DNA of 64,000 nt from Amorphus sp040750475 (GCF_040750475.1 NZ_JABJVY010000026.1:1-64000), one strand, 5' to 3'. Shown: positions 33,601-41,610, counted from the stretch's first letter. A program made the numbers and translations. The notes: generated by a model from the sequence alone, not told the origin.

Positions 33601-34533
33601 ATGGCCGAACTGCCCGAGCTGTTTCCCGGTTTCCGATCGGAGATGGTCGACGGCGACGGGGTGAAAATCCACTGCCGGATCGGCGGAGATGGGCCGCCGC
33701 TGGTCTGTCTGCACGGTTTTCCTCAGACCCATGCCATGTGGCACAAGCTCGCGCCCGCGCTCGCGGCACGCTACACCGTCGTGCTGCCGGACCTGCGCGG
33801 CTACGGGGCGAGCGGTCTGGCGGCCACCGGAAGCGACTTCACCGCCTATTCCAAGCGCGAAATGGCCAAGGACGTGGTCGCGGTCATGAACCGGCTGGGC
33901 TTCTCGCGCTTCCGCCTCGCCGGCCACGATCGTGGCGCGCGGGTCGCCTACCGGCTGGCGTTCGACTTTCCCGAGGCGGTCGAAAAGCTCGCGCTTCTGG
34001 ATATCATCCCGACCGCGGCGATGTGGGACGGGATGACCGTCGAGCGCGCCATGAGCGCCTATCACTGGCTGTTCCTGGCCCAGCACGAGCCGCTGCCGGA
34101 GCTCCTGATCGCCCGCGCGCCGGTACAATATCTCGACCACACCTTGGCGAGCTGGACCAAGTCCCACAATCTGACCTCCTTCGACGATCGCGCGCTTGCA
34201 CACTACCGCGCCTTCTACGGCCAGGCCGAACGCGTCCACGCCACCTGCGAGGACTACCGCGCCGGCGCGAGCATCGACTGGGACATCGACCGGGCCGACC
34301 AGGAGGCCGGCCGCAAGATCACCACGCCGACCTTCGTGCTCTGGGGGTCGCACGGCATTCCCGGCGGCGGCAACGGCCCGCTGCAGGTCTGGCAGAATTG
34401 GGCCGAGACCGTGGACGGTCACGAGATCGATTCCGGCCATTTCCTGTGCGAAGAGGCCCCCGACGAGACGCTTGCCGCCCTGCTCCTCTTCTTCGAGGAT
34501 CCGGAGGCCGAGGAGACGGGCGAGGCATCCTGA
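33601..34533 (+). CDS. Alpha/beta hydrolase, probable fluoroacetate dehalogenase
   Basis: The 310-residue enzyme has the alpha/beta-hydrolase fold with HGFPQTH (oxyanion region, 38-44), and nucleophile Asp110 in GHDRGAR instead of serine, the mark of haloacid dehalogenases. Residues known from the Rhodopseudomonas palustris fluoroacetate dehalogenase occur at the same numbers: Asp110, Arg111, Arg114 (carboxylate binding), Asp134, His155-Trp156 and Tyr219 (halide pocket), Trp185 and His280 (base). Lys152 of that enzyme is Ser here. Predicted reaction: hydrolysis of haloacetate to glycolate and halide. Epoxide hydrolase is the main alternative, but its lid tyrosines and the HGxP context fit less well. 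A GGAT sequence precedes the ATG only weakly. Confidence 0.85.
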   Translation: MAELPELFPGFRSEMVDGDGVKIHCRIGGDGPPLVCLHGFPQTHAMWHKLAPALAARYTVVLPDLRGYGASGLAATGSDFTAYSKREMAKDVVAVMNRLGFSRFRLAGHDRGARVAYRLAFDFPEAVEKLALLDIIPTAAMWDGMTVERAMSAYHWLFLAQHEPLPELLIARAPVQYLDHTLASWTKSHNLTSFDDRALAHYRAFYGQAERVHATCEDYRAGASIDWDIDRADQEAGRKITTPTFVLWGSHGIPGGGNGPLQVWQNWAETVDGHEIDSGHFLCEEAPDETLAALLLFFEDPEAEETGEAS

Positions 34534-34927
34534 TTTCCGAGAGCATGTCCCGTTCGAATTGGTTCGGCTCGAACGATACGGACGTGTTCATTGCAGTGGT
34601 TTACGGGGCGCTGTGGTGCTATCAGCAAGCACCCTGCCCGGATGGTTACCGACTGTTACGGACTGATCCATTTGGACCGGGGACGGACAAGCCTTCGCCA
34701 TAGGATTGTCCGGATTTGACGGTGGGTTCGGCGCGGTCACGAGGCGACCGGATCGAATCGCCGCGAAGCCGAAAAGCGTGATCGTTTCAATGCGTTCGAT
34801 GAGGTGCGGGCGGATGGGCTGAGCCTCTGCCCCGATCGCATTCCTGTCGAACGATGTCGGGTTGGGCTGCCTCGTCGCCGACGGAGGCAGTCGGTTGACG
34901 AGCATCGTCGGCCTATGGAGGACTTGA
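34534..34927. other. Gene-free interval with one REP-like hairpin
   Basis: About 390 bases with no convincing gene. CGTTCGA / TCGAACG near 34552-34576 forms a seven-base stem after the motif GAGCATGTCC, a variant of the local palindromes. The minus-strand frame spanning 34588-35055 has no protein character and overlaps the signal peptide of the next gene. The remainder must include the promoter of the secreted protein at 34928. Confidence 0.45.
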
Positions 34928-35548
34928 ATGAGCACTTGGCTTTCCCCCATGCGCGGCGCGGCCGCCGCACTTCTGCTGTCGCTTTGCGCGGTTGCTCCGG
35001 CCGGCGCGGCGGAGACCGCCAGCCAGCAGGCCACTGATACGGCCGACGCCATCAACTATGTCGACGTGTTCGGCGATGCCGAGGTCGAGACCTTCAAGGC
35101 GCAGGTGGTCACCACCAACAAGATGGAAAACCAGGTCGTCGTGAAGACGCCGAACCGGGACGAGTACGCCATGCCGGTGCCGCCCGGCTTCGATCTCGAC
35201 GAGGTGCGCGAGAACCAGTTCCTGACCGTGAGCCACCTCCAGGGCCTGATCCTGGACGTCGCCCAGAGCAAGGCCGAAGAGCCGGGCATCACCCTCGACC
35301 TCGACGTGACGCTGGCCGACCCGGACAAGCTGCCGGAAGGCCTGACCGTCCGCAACGTCACCCTGACCGCGAAGATCCTCGAGATCAGCCAGGAAAGCGG
35401 CACGGTCACCTTCGAGGCGCCGGACGGCGAGAAGCGCACCGTCGCGCTCGTCCACCCGGAGCTTCTGAAGAAGCTCGACATCAAGTCGGGCGACCTGGTC
35501 GACCTGCACTATTACGACGCGCTGGGCGTCGAGATCTCCAACACCTGA
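34928..35548 (+). CDS. Secreted protein with two tandem homologous small domains, unknown function
   Basis: The 206-residue product has a Sec signal peptide (LLLSLCAVAPAGA, cleavage near residue 28) and is predicted periplasmic. Two similar units follow: about 50-108 (FKAQVVTTN, VVVKTPNRDEY, ENQFLTVSH) and about 143-203 (LTAKILEIS, TVTFEAPDGEK, GDLVDLHYYDAL). Each reads as a strand, a P-(D/N) turn, a hydrophobic strand, then a D/N-x-hydrophobic ending, suggesting duplicated beta-barrel (OB or SH3-like) folds. The last motif, YYDALGVEI, resembles small periplasmic proteins of unknown role. GGAGGA lies just before the ATG. A strong terminator follows, so it is a single-gene unit. Confidence 0.8.
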   Translation: MSTWLSPMRGAAAALLLSLCAVAPAGAAETASQQATDTADAINYVDVFGDAEVETFKAQVVTTNKMENQVVVKTPNRDEYAMPVPPGFDLDEVRENQFLTVSHLQGLILDVAQSKAEEPGITLDLDVTLADPDKLPEGLTVRNVTLTAKILEISQESGTVTFEAPDGEKRTVALVHPELLKKLDIKSGDLVDLHYYDALGVEISNT

Positions 35549-35584
35549 TTGGTGCGTCTGGCCTGGGAACGCTTTAATACGACG

Positions 35585-35612
35585 AAAGCCGGGGGCGACC
35601 CCGGCTTTTTTT
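35585..35612 (+). terminator. Terminator of the secreted two-domain protein gene
   Basis: AAAGCCGGGG (35585-35594) and CCCCGGCTTT (35599-35608) form a perfect ten-base stem with a four-base loop, and the T-run extends to 35612. Confidence 0.93.
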
Positions 35613-35703
35613 GTTGGATGAGCCGCGCCCGCGCAGCCGCGAGCAAGGCGAGTTGGCGTGAGCGAAAACAATCGGCGAAGCCAGCGCGCGACGGCGCGCC
35701 GGC

Positions 35704-35755
35704 ACATTGTTCGGCCCCGTTTCCGGACGGCGAACCGGGTCCCGCTTTTCTCGGG
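35704..35755 (+). repeat. REP-like palindrome variant
   Basis: The segment around TTTCCGGACGGCGAACCGGG and the following CCCGCTTTTCTCGGGCTTCGC resembles the units at 60076-60179 and 37188-37230. It lies just downstream of the DUF2092 gene end (minus strand). Confidence 0.5.
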
Positions 35756-35770
35756 CTTCGCGGAGCCCGC

Positions 35771-36550
35771 CTACTGCGCCGGATTGAGCTCGATCGCCTG
35801 CCAGCCGTCCGCGATCTCCGCGGTGAACGTGGCGTCGGGAAGCGCCTTCTCGGAGAAACGGTGGAAGGTCGTGATCATCTCCGGATCGCCGAGCTCGCGC
35901 AGATAGGTCGTCACGAGACGCTCCGGTAGCGGGGCGCTGCCGTCCGCGATCCAGAACAGCCGGTAGGCGTCGATCGTCTCCACGGCAACGACGGTGGAGA
36001 TATCGTCGCCGAGCTTGCGTTCGCCCAAGACCTCCGCGCCGATCGCCGCCTCGTCCAGTTCGCTGAACGGCGTGGAGGTGACGAACGACAAGAGCGGAAA
36101 CGTGGTGCCGAGCCGCTCTTCCATGGCCGTCACCAGCCCGTCGATATCGCCATCGAACGGCAACTCGATATAGGTCCCTGCGGTCGTGTTGGCGAAGGTG
36201 ACATTGGCTCCGTCGAACCAGACCTTGCGCTCGCTGCCGTCGTCGAACTGGGCGTCGAGGAACAGCTTGTTCGGCCGCTTGACCGCCACGTGGTAGCTGG
36301 CGGCGCGCTTGCCCGCCGGGCCGTTCAGGGTCGGCTCGTCGAACAGGCTGGAGGCGTTGAACTCGAAGCTCGTCAGGCCGCCGAGATAGGTGGCCATGTC
36401 GCCAACGGCGGCCAGGCCCGCTTCGGCGGAGGCTTCGGCCGAAGGTTTGGCCTGCGTGTCGTCAGATTGCGCGAATGCCGGGGTGGCAGAGAACAGCGCG
36501 GCCGCGAACAGAGGCGCGAGCCCGCGCAGGAATGTCCGGTTCAGTCCCAT
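35771..36550 (-). CDS. DUF2092 family secreted protein
   Basis: From the ATG at 36550 the product has 259 residues: a Sec signal peptide (FLRGLAPLFAAALFSATPAFA) followed by the DUF2092 domain, seen in YLGGLTSFEFNA, RPNKLFLDAQFDDGSERKVWFDGANVTFAN and AYRLFWIADGSAPLPERLVTTY. The fold resembles lipoprotein-carrier (LolA-like) half-barrels, so lipid or hydrophobic-ligand binding in the periplasm is a reasonable guess but not shown. It follows the small exported gene at 36597-36938 by 46 bases, probably as one operon. The frame extends upstream to 36706 over that neighbour, which is shadow. Confidence 0.82.
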   Translation of the reverse strand: MGLNRTFLRGLAPLFAAALFSATPAFAQSDDTQAKPSAEASAEAGLAAVGDMATYLGGLTSFEFNASSLFDEPTLNGPAGKRAASYHVAVKRPNKLFLDAQFDDGSERKVWFDGANVTFANTTAGTYIELPFDGDIDGLVTAMEERLGTTFPLLSFVTSTPFSELDEAAIGAEVLGERKLGDDISTVVAVETIDAYRLFWIADGSAPLPERLVTTYLRELGDPEMITTFHRFSEKALPDATFTAEIADGWQAIELNPAQ

Positions 36551-36596
36551 GATCGTCGATATCCTCGATGAATGCGTGTCGCAGGCGAGCGGGCGC

Positions 36597-36938
36597 TTAC
36601 CAGCGCCGGTCGACGCGGCGCGTGGTCCGCCGGGCGGTCCGTCGCGCGACGCCGTTGACACCTGCGGGACCGTAGACCGGATGCGCATAGGCCGGCGCCG
36701 GCACATAGGCCGGGTGGCTCGGATAGACCCAGTAGGGTGCGCCGACGGCGGTGTAGTACATCGCAGGCGCCGTTAGCGTGTCGGTGTTGACGACCACGGT
36801 GGCGCCGGACTTGGTGTAGACTGTCACCTGGGCGGCATGGGCGAGGTCCGCTCCCACCAGGGAGACGACGGCGGCCAGCGCGACGACGCGGGCCGTGCGG
36901 CCGAGCCCCGGCCGGGTCAGGTTGATCGCTTGAGACAT
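36597..36938 (-). CDS. Small exported Tyr/Pro/Ala-rich protein
   Basis: The 113-residue product begins MSQAINLTRPGLGRTARVVAL; the Sec signal peptide ends at HAA near residue 36. The mature part has VTVYTKSGATVVVNTDTL, then a Tyr/Pro/Val-rich stretch (YYTAVGAPYWVYPSHPAYVP) and an arginine-rich tail RRTARRTTRRVDRRW. AAGGAGG lies nine bases before the ATG, which decides this start over the longer frame to 37172. The DUF2092 gene follows 46 bases later. Such pairs of a YxP-rich exported peptide with DUF2092 suggest an envelope function; I cannot name it. Confidence 0.75.
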   Translation of the reverse strand: MSQAINLTRPGLGRTARVVALAAVVSLVGADLAHAAQVTVYTKSGATVVVNTDTLTAPAMYYTAVGAPYWVYPSHPAYVPAPAYAHPVYGPAGVNGVARRTARRTTRRVDRRW

Positions 36939-37327
36939 GAAGACGGTATCCTCCTTGGGTTCGTCGAGCGAAGGCCGAGATCGAGCCGGTCCTCGACGGC
37001 CACCGCGAACCGCGCGCGGATCGCAGCAATCGGGTTTCGAGGTCGGAAACTGTGATCTGAAGAAACCATCGGATGGCTGAGAACGGACAGTCGATCCGCA
37101 ATCGTCGTCCATATGCAGGTCGGCCCCGTCAGAGCCCTTCCGGCTGTCTGCCCAACGGCAAATCAGCTCCAACCGATCGTTTGCGTTTCCGGCTGGCGAA
37201 CCGCTTGTCCCTTCGCCTGGAAGCGCCCAGAAGTCCCAACACCCTCGAATCTAGTGTCTTCGTCGCCCTTGGGGCCGACCTATATCGGGCTTTGATAAAG
37301 AAAACTTGAACGCATGCCCCCGGGATC
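36939..37327. other. Gene-free interval with a REP-like hairpin
   Basis: About 390 bases between the small exported gene and amn, both minus strand. The palindromic unit GCGTTTCCGGCTGGCGAA ... TTCGCCTGGAAGCGC lies near 37181-37228, with GGCGAA / TTCGCC arms as in repeat family A copy 5. No coding region is supported. The region upstream of 36939 is the promoter of the exported protein. Confidence 0.5.
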
Positions 37328-38839
37328 TTACTGGAACGCGACTTCCTCGAACGAGCGAAGCTTGCGCGAATGCAGGCGTTCGCGCGGCATGGAGCGCAGG
37401 CTTTCCAGCGCCCGAATGCCGATCGCGAGATGCTGGTCGACCTGGCGCCGATAGAATGCGCTCGCCATGCCGGGCAGCTTGATCTCGCCGTGCAGCGGCT
37501 TGTCGGAGACGCACAGAAGCGTCCCGTAGGGCACCCGGAACCGGAATCCGTTGGCCGCGATCGTCGCCGATTCCATGTCGAGCGCGATCGCCCGCGACTG
37601 GGAGAAGCGGCGCAGCGGTTCGCGGTGGTCTCTCAGTTCCCAGTTGCGGTCGTCGATGGTGGCCACCGTGCCGGTGCGCATCACGCGCTTCAGCTCGTAG
37701 CCCGACAGCCCGGTGACCGCGGCCACCGCCTCCTCGATCGCTACCTGCACTTCCGCCAGCGGTGGGATCGGCACCCAGGTCGGCAGATCGGCGTCGAGCA
37801 CATGGTCCTCGCGCACATAGCCGTGGGCCAGCACGTAGTCGCCGAGCCGCTGAGTGTTCCTCAGCCCGGCGCAATGGCCCAGCATCAGCCAGGCATGGGG
37901 CCGCAGCACGGCCACGTGGTCGGTGATCGTCTTGGCGTTGGAGGGCCCCACTCCGATGTTCACCAGCGTGATCCCGGAATGATCGCCCCGCACGAGATGA
38001 TAGGCCGGCATCTGCGGCATCCGCTCCGGCGCCTGCCCGCTGGTCGGCGATGACGCGCCGGCCGGCGTCACGCAATCGCCAGGCTCCACGAACGCGTCGT
38101 AGCCGTCGCCGCCGGCCGCCATCCGCTCGCGGGCGTGGCGCACGAAGGCATCGACATAGAAGGCGTAGTTGGTGAACAGCACATAGTTCTGGAAAGAGGC
38201 TGGGTTCGTCGCCGAATAGTGCCGCAAGCGGTGCAGCGAATAGTCCGTCCTGGGCGCGGTGAACGGCGCAAGCGGCATCGGCGCGCCGGCCACCCGCTCC
38301 AAAGCGCCGTTAACGATCGCATCGTCCATGTGCGTCAGATCCGGCACGTCGAAGCGATCGCGCAGCGGCCAGGTCACGTCGCCCGCCAATGCGCCTTCGA
38401 CATTCATTCCCTCCGGATAGGCGAAATGGATCGGGATCGGCGTGGCCGATTCGCCGATCGTGACGGCCGCGCCGTGATTCTGGATCAAAAGGCTGAGCTG
38501 CTCGATCAGATAGGCGCGGAACAGGTCCGGGCGGGTGATTGTGGTCTGGTGGGTGCCCGGCCCCGGCACGAAGCCGTAGGCGAGCCGGGAATCGACGCGG
38601 GCAAAGGATTGGGTCGCAATCCTGACCTCGGGATAGAATGCCCGAACGCGCTGGTCCGGCACGCCGCCGCCGGCCACCACCGCCTCGAAGCGGTCGCGCA
38701 AGAAGGCGGTGTTCCGCTGATAGATCGCTTCCAGCCGCGCCACCGCGGCATGGGGATCACGAAACGCCTCCGAGGGCCAGGGCGCCGGTTGATCGAGATG
38801 CGCGCCGGCAGGCTGGGAATTCGGCTCGCGACCACTCAT
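37328..38839 (-). CDS. amn: AMP nucleosidase
   Basis: Hydrolyses AMP to adenine and ribose 5-phosphate, a route that adjusts adenylate pools. The 503-residue product matches Amn in length: an N-terminal Amn-specific domain (RLEAIYQRNTAFLRDRFEAV, YPEVRIATQSF), then a nucleoside-phosphorylase-like catalytic part with VNIGVGPSNAKTITDHVAVLRPHAWLMLGHCAGLR (about 300-335), DHREPLRRFSQSRAIALDMESATIAANGFRFRVPYGTLLCVSDKPLHGEIKLPGMASAFYRRQVDQHLAIG. The ATG at 38839 has GAGGGAG upstream; the frame start at 38881 would add 14 residues. It is divergent from ccrM. Confidence 0.95.
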   Translation of the reverse strand: MSGREPNSQPAGAHLDQPAPWPSEAFRDPHAAVARLEAIYQRNTAFLRDRFEAVVAGGGVPDQRVRAFYPEVRIATQSFARVDSRLAYGFVPGPGTHQTTITRPDLFRAYLIEQLSLLIQNHGAAVTIGESATPIPIHFAYPEGMNVEGALAGDVTWPLRDRFDVPDLTHMDDAIVNGALERVAGAPMPLAPFTAPRTDYSLHRLRHYSATNPASFQNYVLFTNYAFYVDAFVRHARERMAAGGDGYDAFVEPGDCVTPAGASSPTSGQAPERMPQMPAYHLVRGDHSGITLVNIGVGPSNAKTITDHVAVLRPHAWLMLGHCAGLRNTQRLGDYVLAHGYVREDHVLDADLPTWVPIPPLAEVQVAIEEAVAAVTGLSGYELKRVMRTGTVATIDDRNWELRDHREPLRRFSQSRAIALDMESATIAANGFRFRVPYGTLLCVSDKPLHGEIKLPGMASAFYRRQVDQHLAIGIRALESLRSMPRERLHSRKLRSFEEVAFQ

Positions 38840-38965
38840 GTCCACTCCCTCGGCTGTTGTCGTCTCTTTATAGCGGACCATGCTGCACGCCCTTCCCGCC
38901 GGTTTCTTGGCAGAGCCGGACCCGGTTCGGCAAGGTTTGGTTAACCTTTTGAAATTCCTCAGAAA

Positions 38966-38980
38966 TTAACCACGTATTCA
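38966..38980 (+). promoter_or_regulatory. Near-consensus CtrA box upstream of ccrM
   Basis: TTAA (38966-38969), seven bases, then TTCA (38977-38980) matches the CtrA consensus TTAA-N7-TTAA at seven of eight positions. It lies 52 bases upstream of the ccrM start. A further GTTAAC palindrome half-site occurs at 38940-38945. CtrA drives ccrM late in the cell cycle in Caulobacter; the box supports the same logic here. Confidence 0.55.
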
Positions 38981-39031
38981 TACCCGTTGACGCATAACGA
39001 CCTTGCCAATTGCGTAGGGTAATGCGTCGCA

Positions 39032-40168
39032 ATGATGAGCAATCAAACCGGGGCGTCCGCCCGGGCGTCCCGGTCTCTCTCTTTGAATGGCGTTCTCGAT
39101 CGCGTCCATCTGGGCGAAGCGGTCGATGTGATGAACGGCCTTCCCGAAGCGTCGGTGGATGTGGTCTTCGCGGATCCACCGTACAATCTCCAATTGGAGG
39201 GTGCCCTCACCCGGCCCGACCATTCCAGGGTCGACGGGGTGGACGCCGCCTGGGATCGCTTTTCCTCGTTCGCCGACTATGATGCCTTCACGCGAGCTTG
39301 GCTCGCCGCGGCCAAGCGCGTGCTGCGTCCCGGCGGAACGCTGTGGGTGATCGGCTCCTATCACAACATTTTCCGCGTCGGCGCCACGCTGCAGGATCTC
39401 GACTACTGGATCCTCAACGACGTGGTCTGGGTGAAGTCGAACCCGATGCCGAATTTCCGCGGCCGGCGCTTCACCAATGCCCATGAGACCATGATCTGGG
39501 CGGTGCGCGACAGCCACGAGACCAAGTACACCTTCAATTACGATGCGCTGAAAGCCTTCAACGACGGTCTGCAGATGCGCTCCGACTGGACGCTGCCGCT
39601 GTGCACCGGCCAGGAGCGCATGAAGGACGACGACGGCCACAAGCTGCATCCGACCCAGAAGCCGGAAGCCCTGCTCTACCGGGTGCTCCTGTCGAGCTCC
39701 AATCCCGGCGACGTGGTGCTCGATCCGTTCCTGGGCACCGGCACCACGGCCGCCGTCGCCAAGGCCCTCGGTCGCCATTTCATCGGAATCGAGCGCGAGG
39801 CCGACTATGCGGCCGCCGCCCGCGCCCGCATCGAGGCGGTGCGTCCCGCGCCGGAGCAGGGCCTGAAGACCATGCTCGGCAAGCGCGCCGCGCCGCGGAT
39901 TCCGTTCGGTGCCGTGCTGGAAGCCGGCCTGGTGCGGCCGGGCGAACGGCTCACCTGCCCCAAGGGCCGACACGAGGCGATCGTGCGCGCCGACGCCACC
40001 CTGGAGGCCGGCGCCCATATCGGCTCCATCCACAAAGTCGGTGCCGCCGTCCAGGGCCTCGACGCCTGCAACGGCTGGACCTACTGGCACTTCGAAAAGC
40101 GCGGCAAGCGCCAGCCGATCGATGCGCTGCGCGAGGAAATTCGGGCCACCACGGCAAAGGCGGCGTGA
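39032..40168 (+). CDS. ccrM: Cell-cycle-regulated DNA adenine methyltransferase CcrM (GANTC)
   Basis: The 378-residue beta-class N6-adenine methyltransferase should methylate the A of GANTC. Motif IV is DPPYNLQLEG (about 48-57), motif I is LDPFLGTGTTAAVA (about 231-244), and the C-terminal CcrM extension (GTPF-less RIPFGAVLEAGLVRPGERL through NGWTYWHFE) is present, which separates it from smaller restriction-linked enzymes. ATGATG at 39032/39035 gives two possible starts. A CtrA box lies upstream. No restriction gene is adjacent, as expected for an orphan regulatory methyltransferase. A repeat copy follows the stop. Confidence 0.95.
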   Translation: MMSNQTGASARASRSLSLNGVLDRVHLGEAVDVMNGLPEASVDVVFADPPYNLQLEGALTRPDHSRVDGVDAAWDRFSSFADYDAFTRAWLAAAKRVLRPGGTLWVIGSYHNIFRVGATLQDLDYWILNDVVWVKSNPMPNFRGRRFTNAHETMIWAVRDSHETKYTFNYDALKAFNDGLQMRSDWTLPLCTGQERMKDDDGHKLHPTQKPEALLYRVLLSSSNPGDVVLDPFLGTGTTAAVAKALGRHFIGIEREADYAAAARARIEAVRPAPEQGLKTMLGKRAAPRIPFGAVLEAGLVRPGERLTCPKGRHEAIVRADATLEAGAHIGSIHKVGAAVQGLDACNGWTYWHFEKRGKRQPIDALREEIRATTAKAA

Positions 40169-40174
40169 TTTTTA

Positions 40175-40277
40175 GAGCGTTTCCAGGCCAAGTGGAAACC
40201 GGTTGGCCGTCCGGAAACGCGTCGAAACAATGACGTAGACCCGCTCCGTAAGTCCGAGAAAAGCGGAACGGGTCTGG
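40175..40277 (+). repeat. Two-hairpin intergenic repeat, family A copy 6 (most complete)
   Basis: GCGTTTCC / GGAAACGC encloses GGCCAA / TTGGCC (nested stems), then the linker GTCGAAACAATGACG, then TAGACCCGCTCCG with CGGAACGGGTCTG. It begins a few bases after the ccrM stop and is the best reference copy of the family in this window. Confidence 0.85.
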
Positions 40278-40330
40278 CCCTCGAAACCGCCGTCCATAGA
40301 ATACGGAAGCCCTGGCCCAAACATCGCTCA

Positions 40331-40472
40331 CTCCCGCGAAAGCGGGAGTCTATGGGGCGGAAGACATCGAATTCAGGGCCGCAGACTGATCGCGCCGACA
40401 GCTAGAGTCGTGCGGGGCGGCACCTTCGCGGCGAAACCTCCAGCTCCCTATGAACTCCCACTTTCGCGGGAG
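40331..40472. repeat. Inverted pair of CTCCCGC-type hairpins
   Basis: CTCCCGCGAAAGCGGGAG (40331-40348) is a self-complementary hairpin, and CTCCCACTTTCGCGGGAG (40455-40472) is nearly its reverse complement, so the two also pair with one another across about 105 bases. It lies between the convergent ccrM and mutY genes. This hairpin type is a common intergenic repeat in alphaproteobacteria. Confidence 0.7.
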
Positions 40473-40530
40473 CAAGCGGAGCGAGAGGCGACGCAAGTTA
40501 CACTTCACAGGCTTCCCTCAAGCGTAACGC

Positions 40531-41610
40531 TCAACCGGTCTCCGTCGCCGCCGCGACGACCTTGCGCATGACCGTCGGCAGCGCCTCCCGGCCGAGTTTT
40601 GCCGGCGGTGACCACCAGGCCTCCGCCGGTGCGGCGATCTTCGACCCGACGCGGGCCCGGTAAACATCCAGCACCAGATGGAAATGGGTGAAAGTATGGG
40701 TAACCGGCGCGGGCAGCCGGACCCACTCGGCTCTGAGCGGCGGACCTTCGGCCTCCACCTCCCCTTTCGCCGAGGCCCAGCCCTCGTTCGGAACTTCCGC
40801 CATGCCGCCCAAAAGCCCCTTGTCCGGCCGACGGCGCAGCAGCACCGCGCCATCCGAGCGCACCGCGACATAGGCCTTGCCGGTGCGGGTGGGCTTTTCC
40901 TTTTTCGGCGCCTTGACCGGAAAGCGCTCCGGATCGCCTTCGGCATGCGCCTCGCACCCTTCAGAGATCGGGCAGAGCGCGCAGGTCGGGCGTTTGGGCG
41001 TGCAGATGGTGGCGCCGAGATCCATCATCGCCTGGGCAAAGCAGCCGGGACGCTTTTTCGGGGTGATCTCGGCGACGTATTCGCGCACCAGCGCCTTCGC
41101 CTTCGGCATCGCCGTTTCGATCCGGCGAAGCCGGCTTACCACCCGCTCGACATTGCCGTCGACCACCGGGGCGGGCTCGTCGAAGGCGATCGCGGCGATC
41201 GCCGCAGCGGTGTAGGGCCCGATTCCCGGCAATTCGGCGAGCCCGGCCGCCGTTTGCGGAAACCGGCCGCCATGATCCGCCGCGACGATTTCCGCACAGC
41301 GTTTCAGATTGCGCGCGCGGCTGTAGTAGCCGAGCCCCGCCCACTCCTGCATGACGGAATCGGTGTCGGCGGCGGCCAGATCCTCCACCTGCGGCCAGCG
41401 CGTCACGAAGCGGCCGAAATAGGGGCCGACAGCAGCGACCGTAGTCTGCTGCAGCATGATTTCCGACAGCCAGACGCGATAAGGGTCCGGGCGCTCGCCC
41501 TGCTTGCGCCGCTCCGGCCCGATCCGCCAGGGCAGGCGCCGTGCATGGCGGTCGTACCAGGCAAGCAGGGAATCGGCGGTCGTGGAACGGGAGCGGATCG
41601 CAGCGGTCAT
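40531..41610 (-). CDS. mutY: A/G-specific adenine glycosylase
   Basis: Removes adenine mispaired with 8-oxoguanine. The 359-residue protein has the HhH-GPD core: PYRVWLSEIMLQQTTVAAV (about 40-58), LPGIGPYTAAAI (about 128-139) with the catalytic Asp in VVDGNVERV, and the [4Fe-4S] cysteines C-x6-C-x2-C-x5-C in CTPKRPTCALCPISEGC. A C-terminal NUDIX-like domain for 8-oxoG recognition follows. The ATG at 41610 is preferred over a TTG at 41628. It is divergent from the DUF721 gene, in the order usual for Rhizobiales. Confidence 0.95.
   Translation of the reverse strand: MTAAIRSRSTTADSLLAWYDRHARRLPWRIGPERRKQGERPDPYRVWLSEIMLQQTTVAAVGPYFGRFVTRWPQVEDLAAADTDSVMQEWAGLGYYSRARNLKRCAEIVAADHGGRFPQTAAGLAELPGIGPYTAAAIAAIAFDEPAPVVDGNVERVVSRLRRIETAMPKAKALVREYVAEITPKKRPGCFAQAMMDLGATICTPKRPTCALCPISEGCEAHAEGDPERFPVKAPKKEKPTRTGKAYVAVRSDGAVLLRRRPDKGLLGGMAEVPNEGWASAKGEVEAEGPPLRAEWVRLPAPVTHTFTHFHLVLDVYRARVGSKIAAPAEAWWSPPAKLGREALPTVMRKVVAAATETG

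Noticed and set aside
34588..35055. Minus-strand 155-codon frame opposite the start of the secreted two-domain gene
   Set aside because: It overlaps the signal peptide region of a better supported gene and shows no recognisable sequence.
40174..40480. Clustered hairpins after ccrM as a CRISPR array or attachment site
   Set aside because: There are no regularly spaced direct repeats and no cas or integrase genes; the parts match dispersed intergenic repeats.
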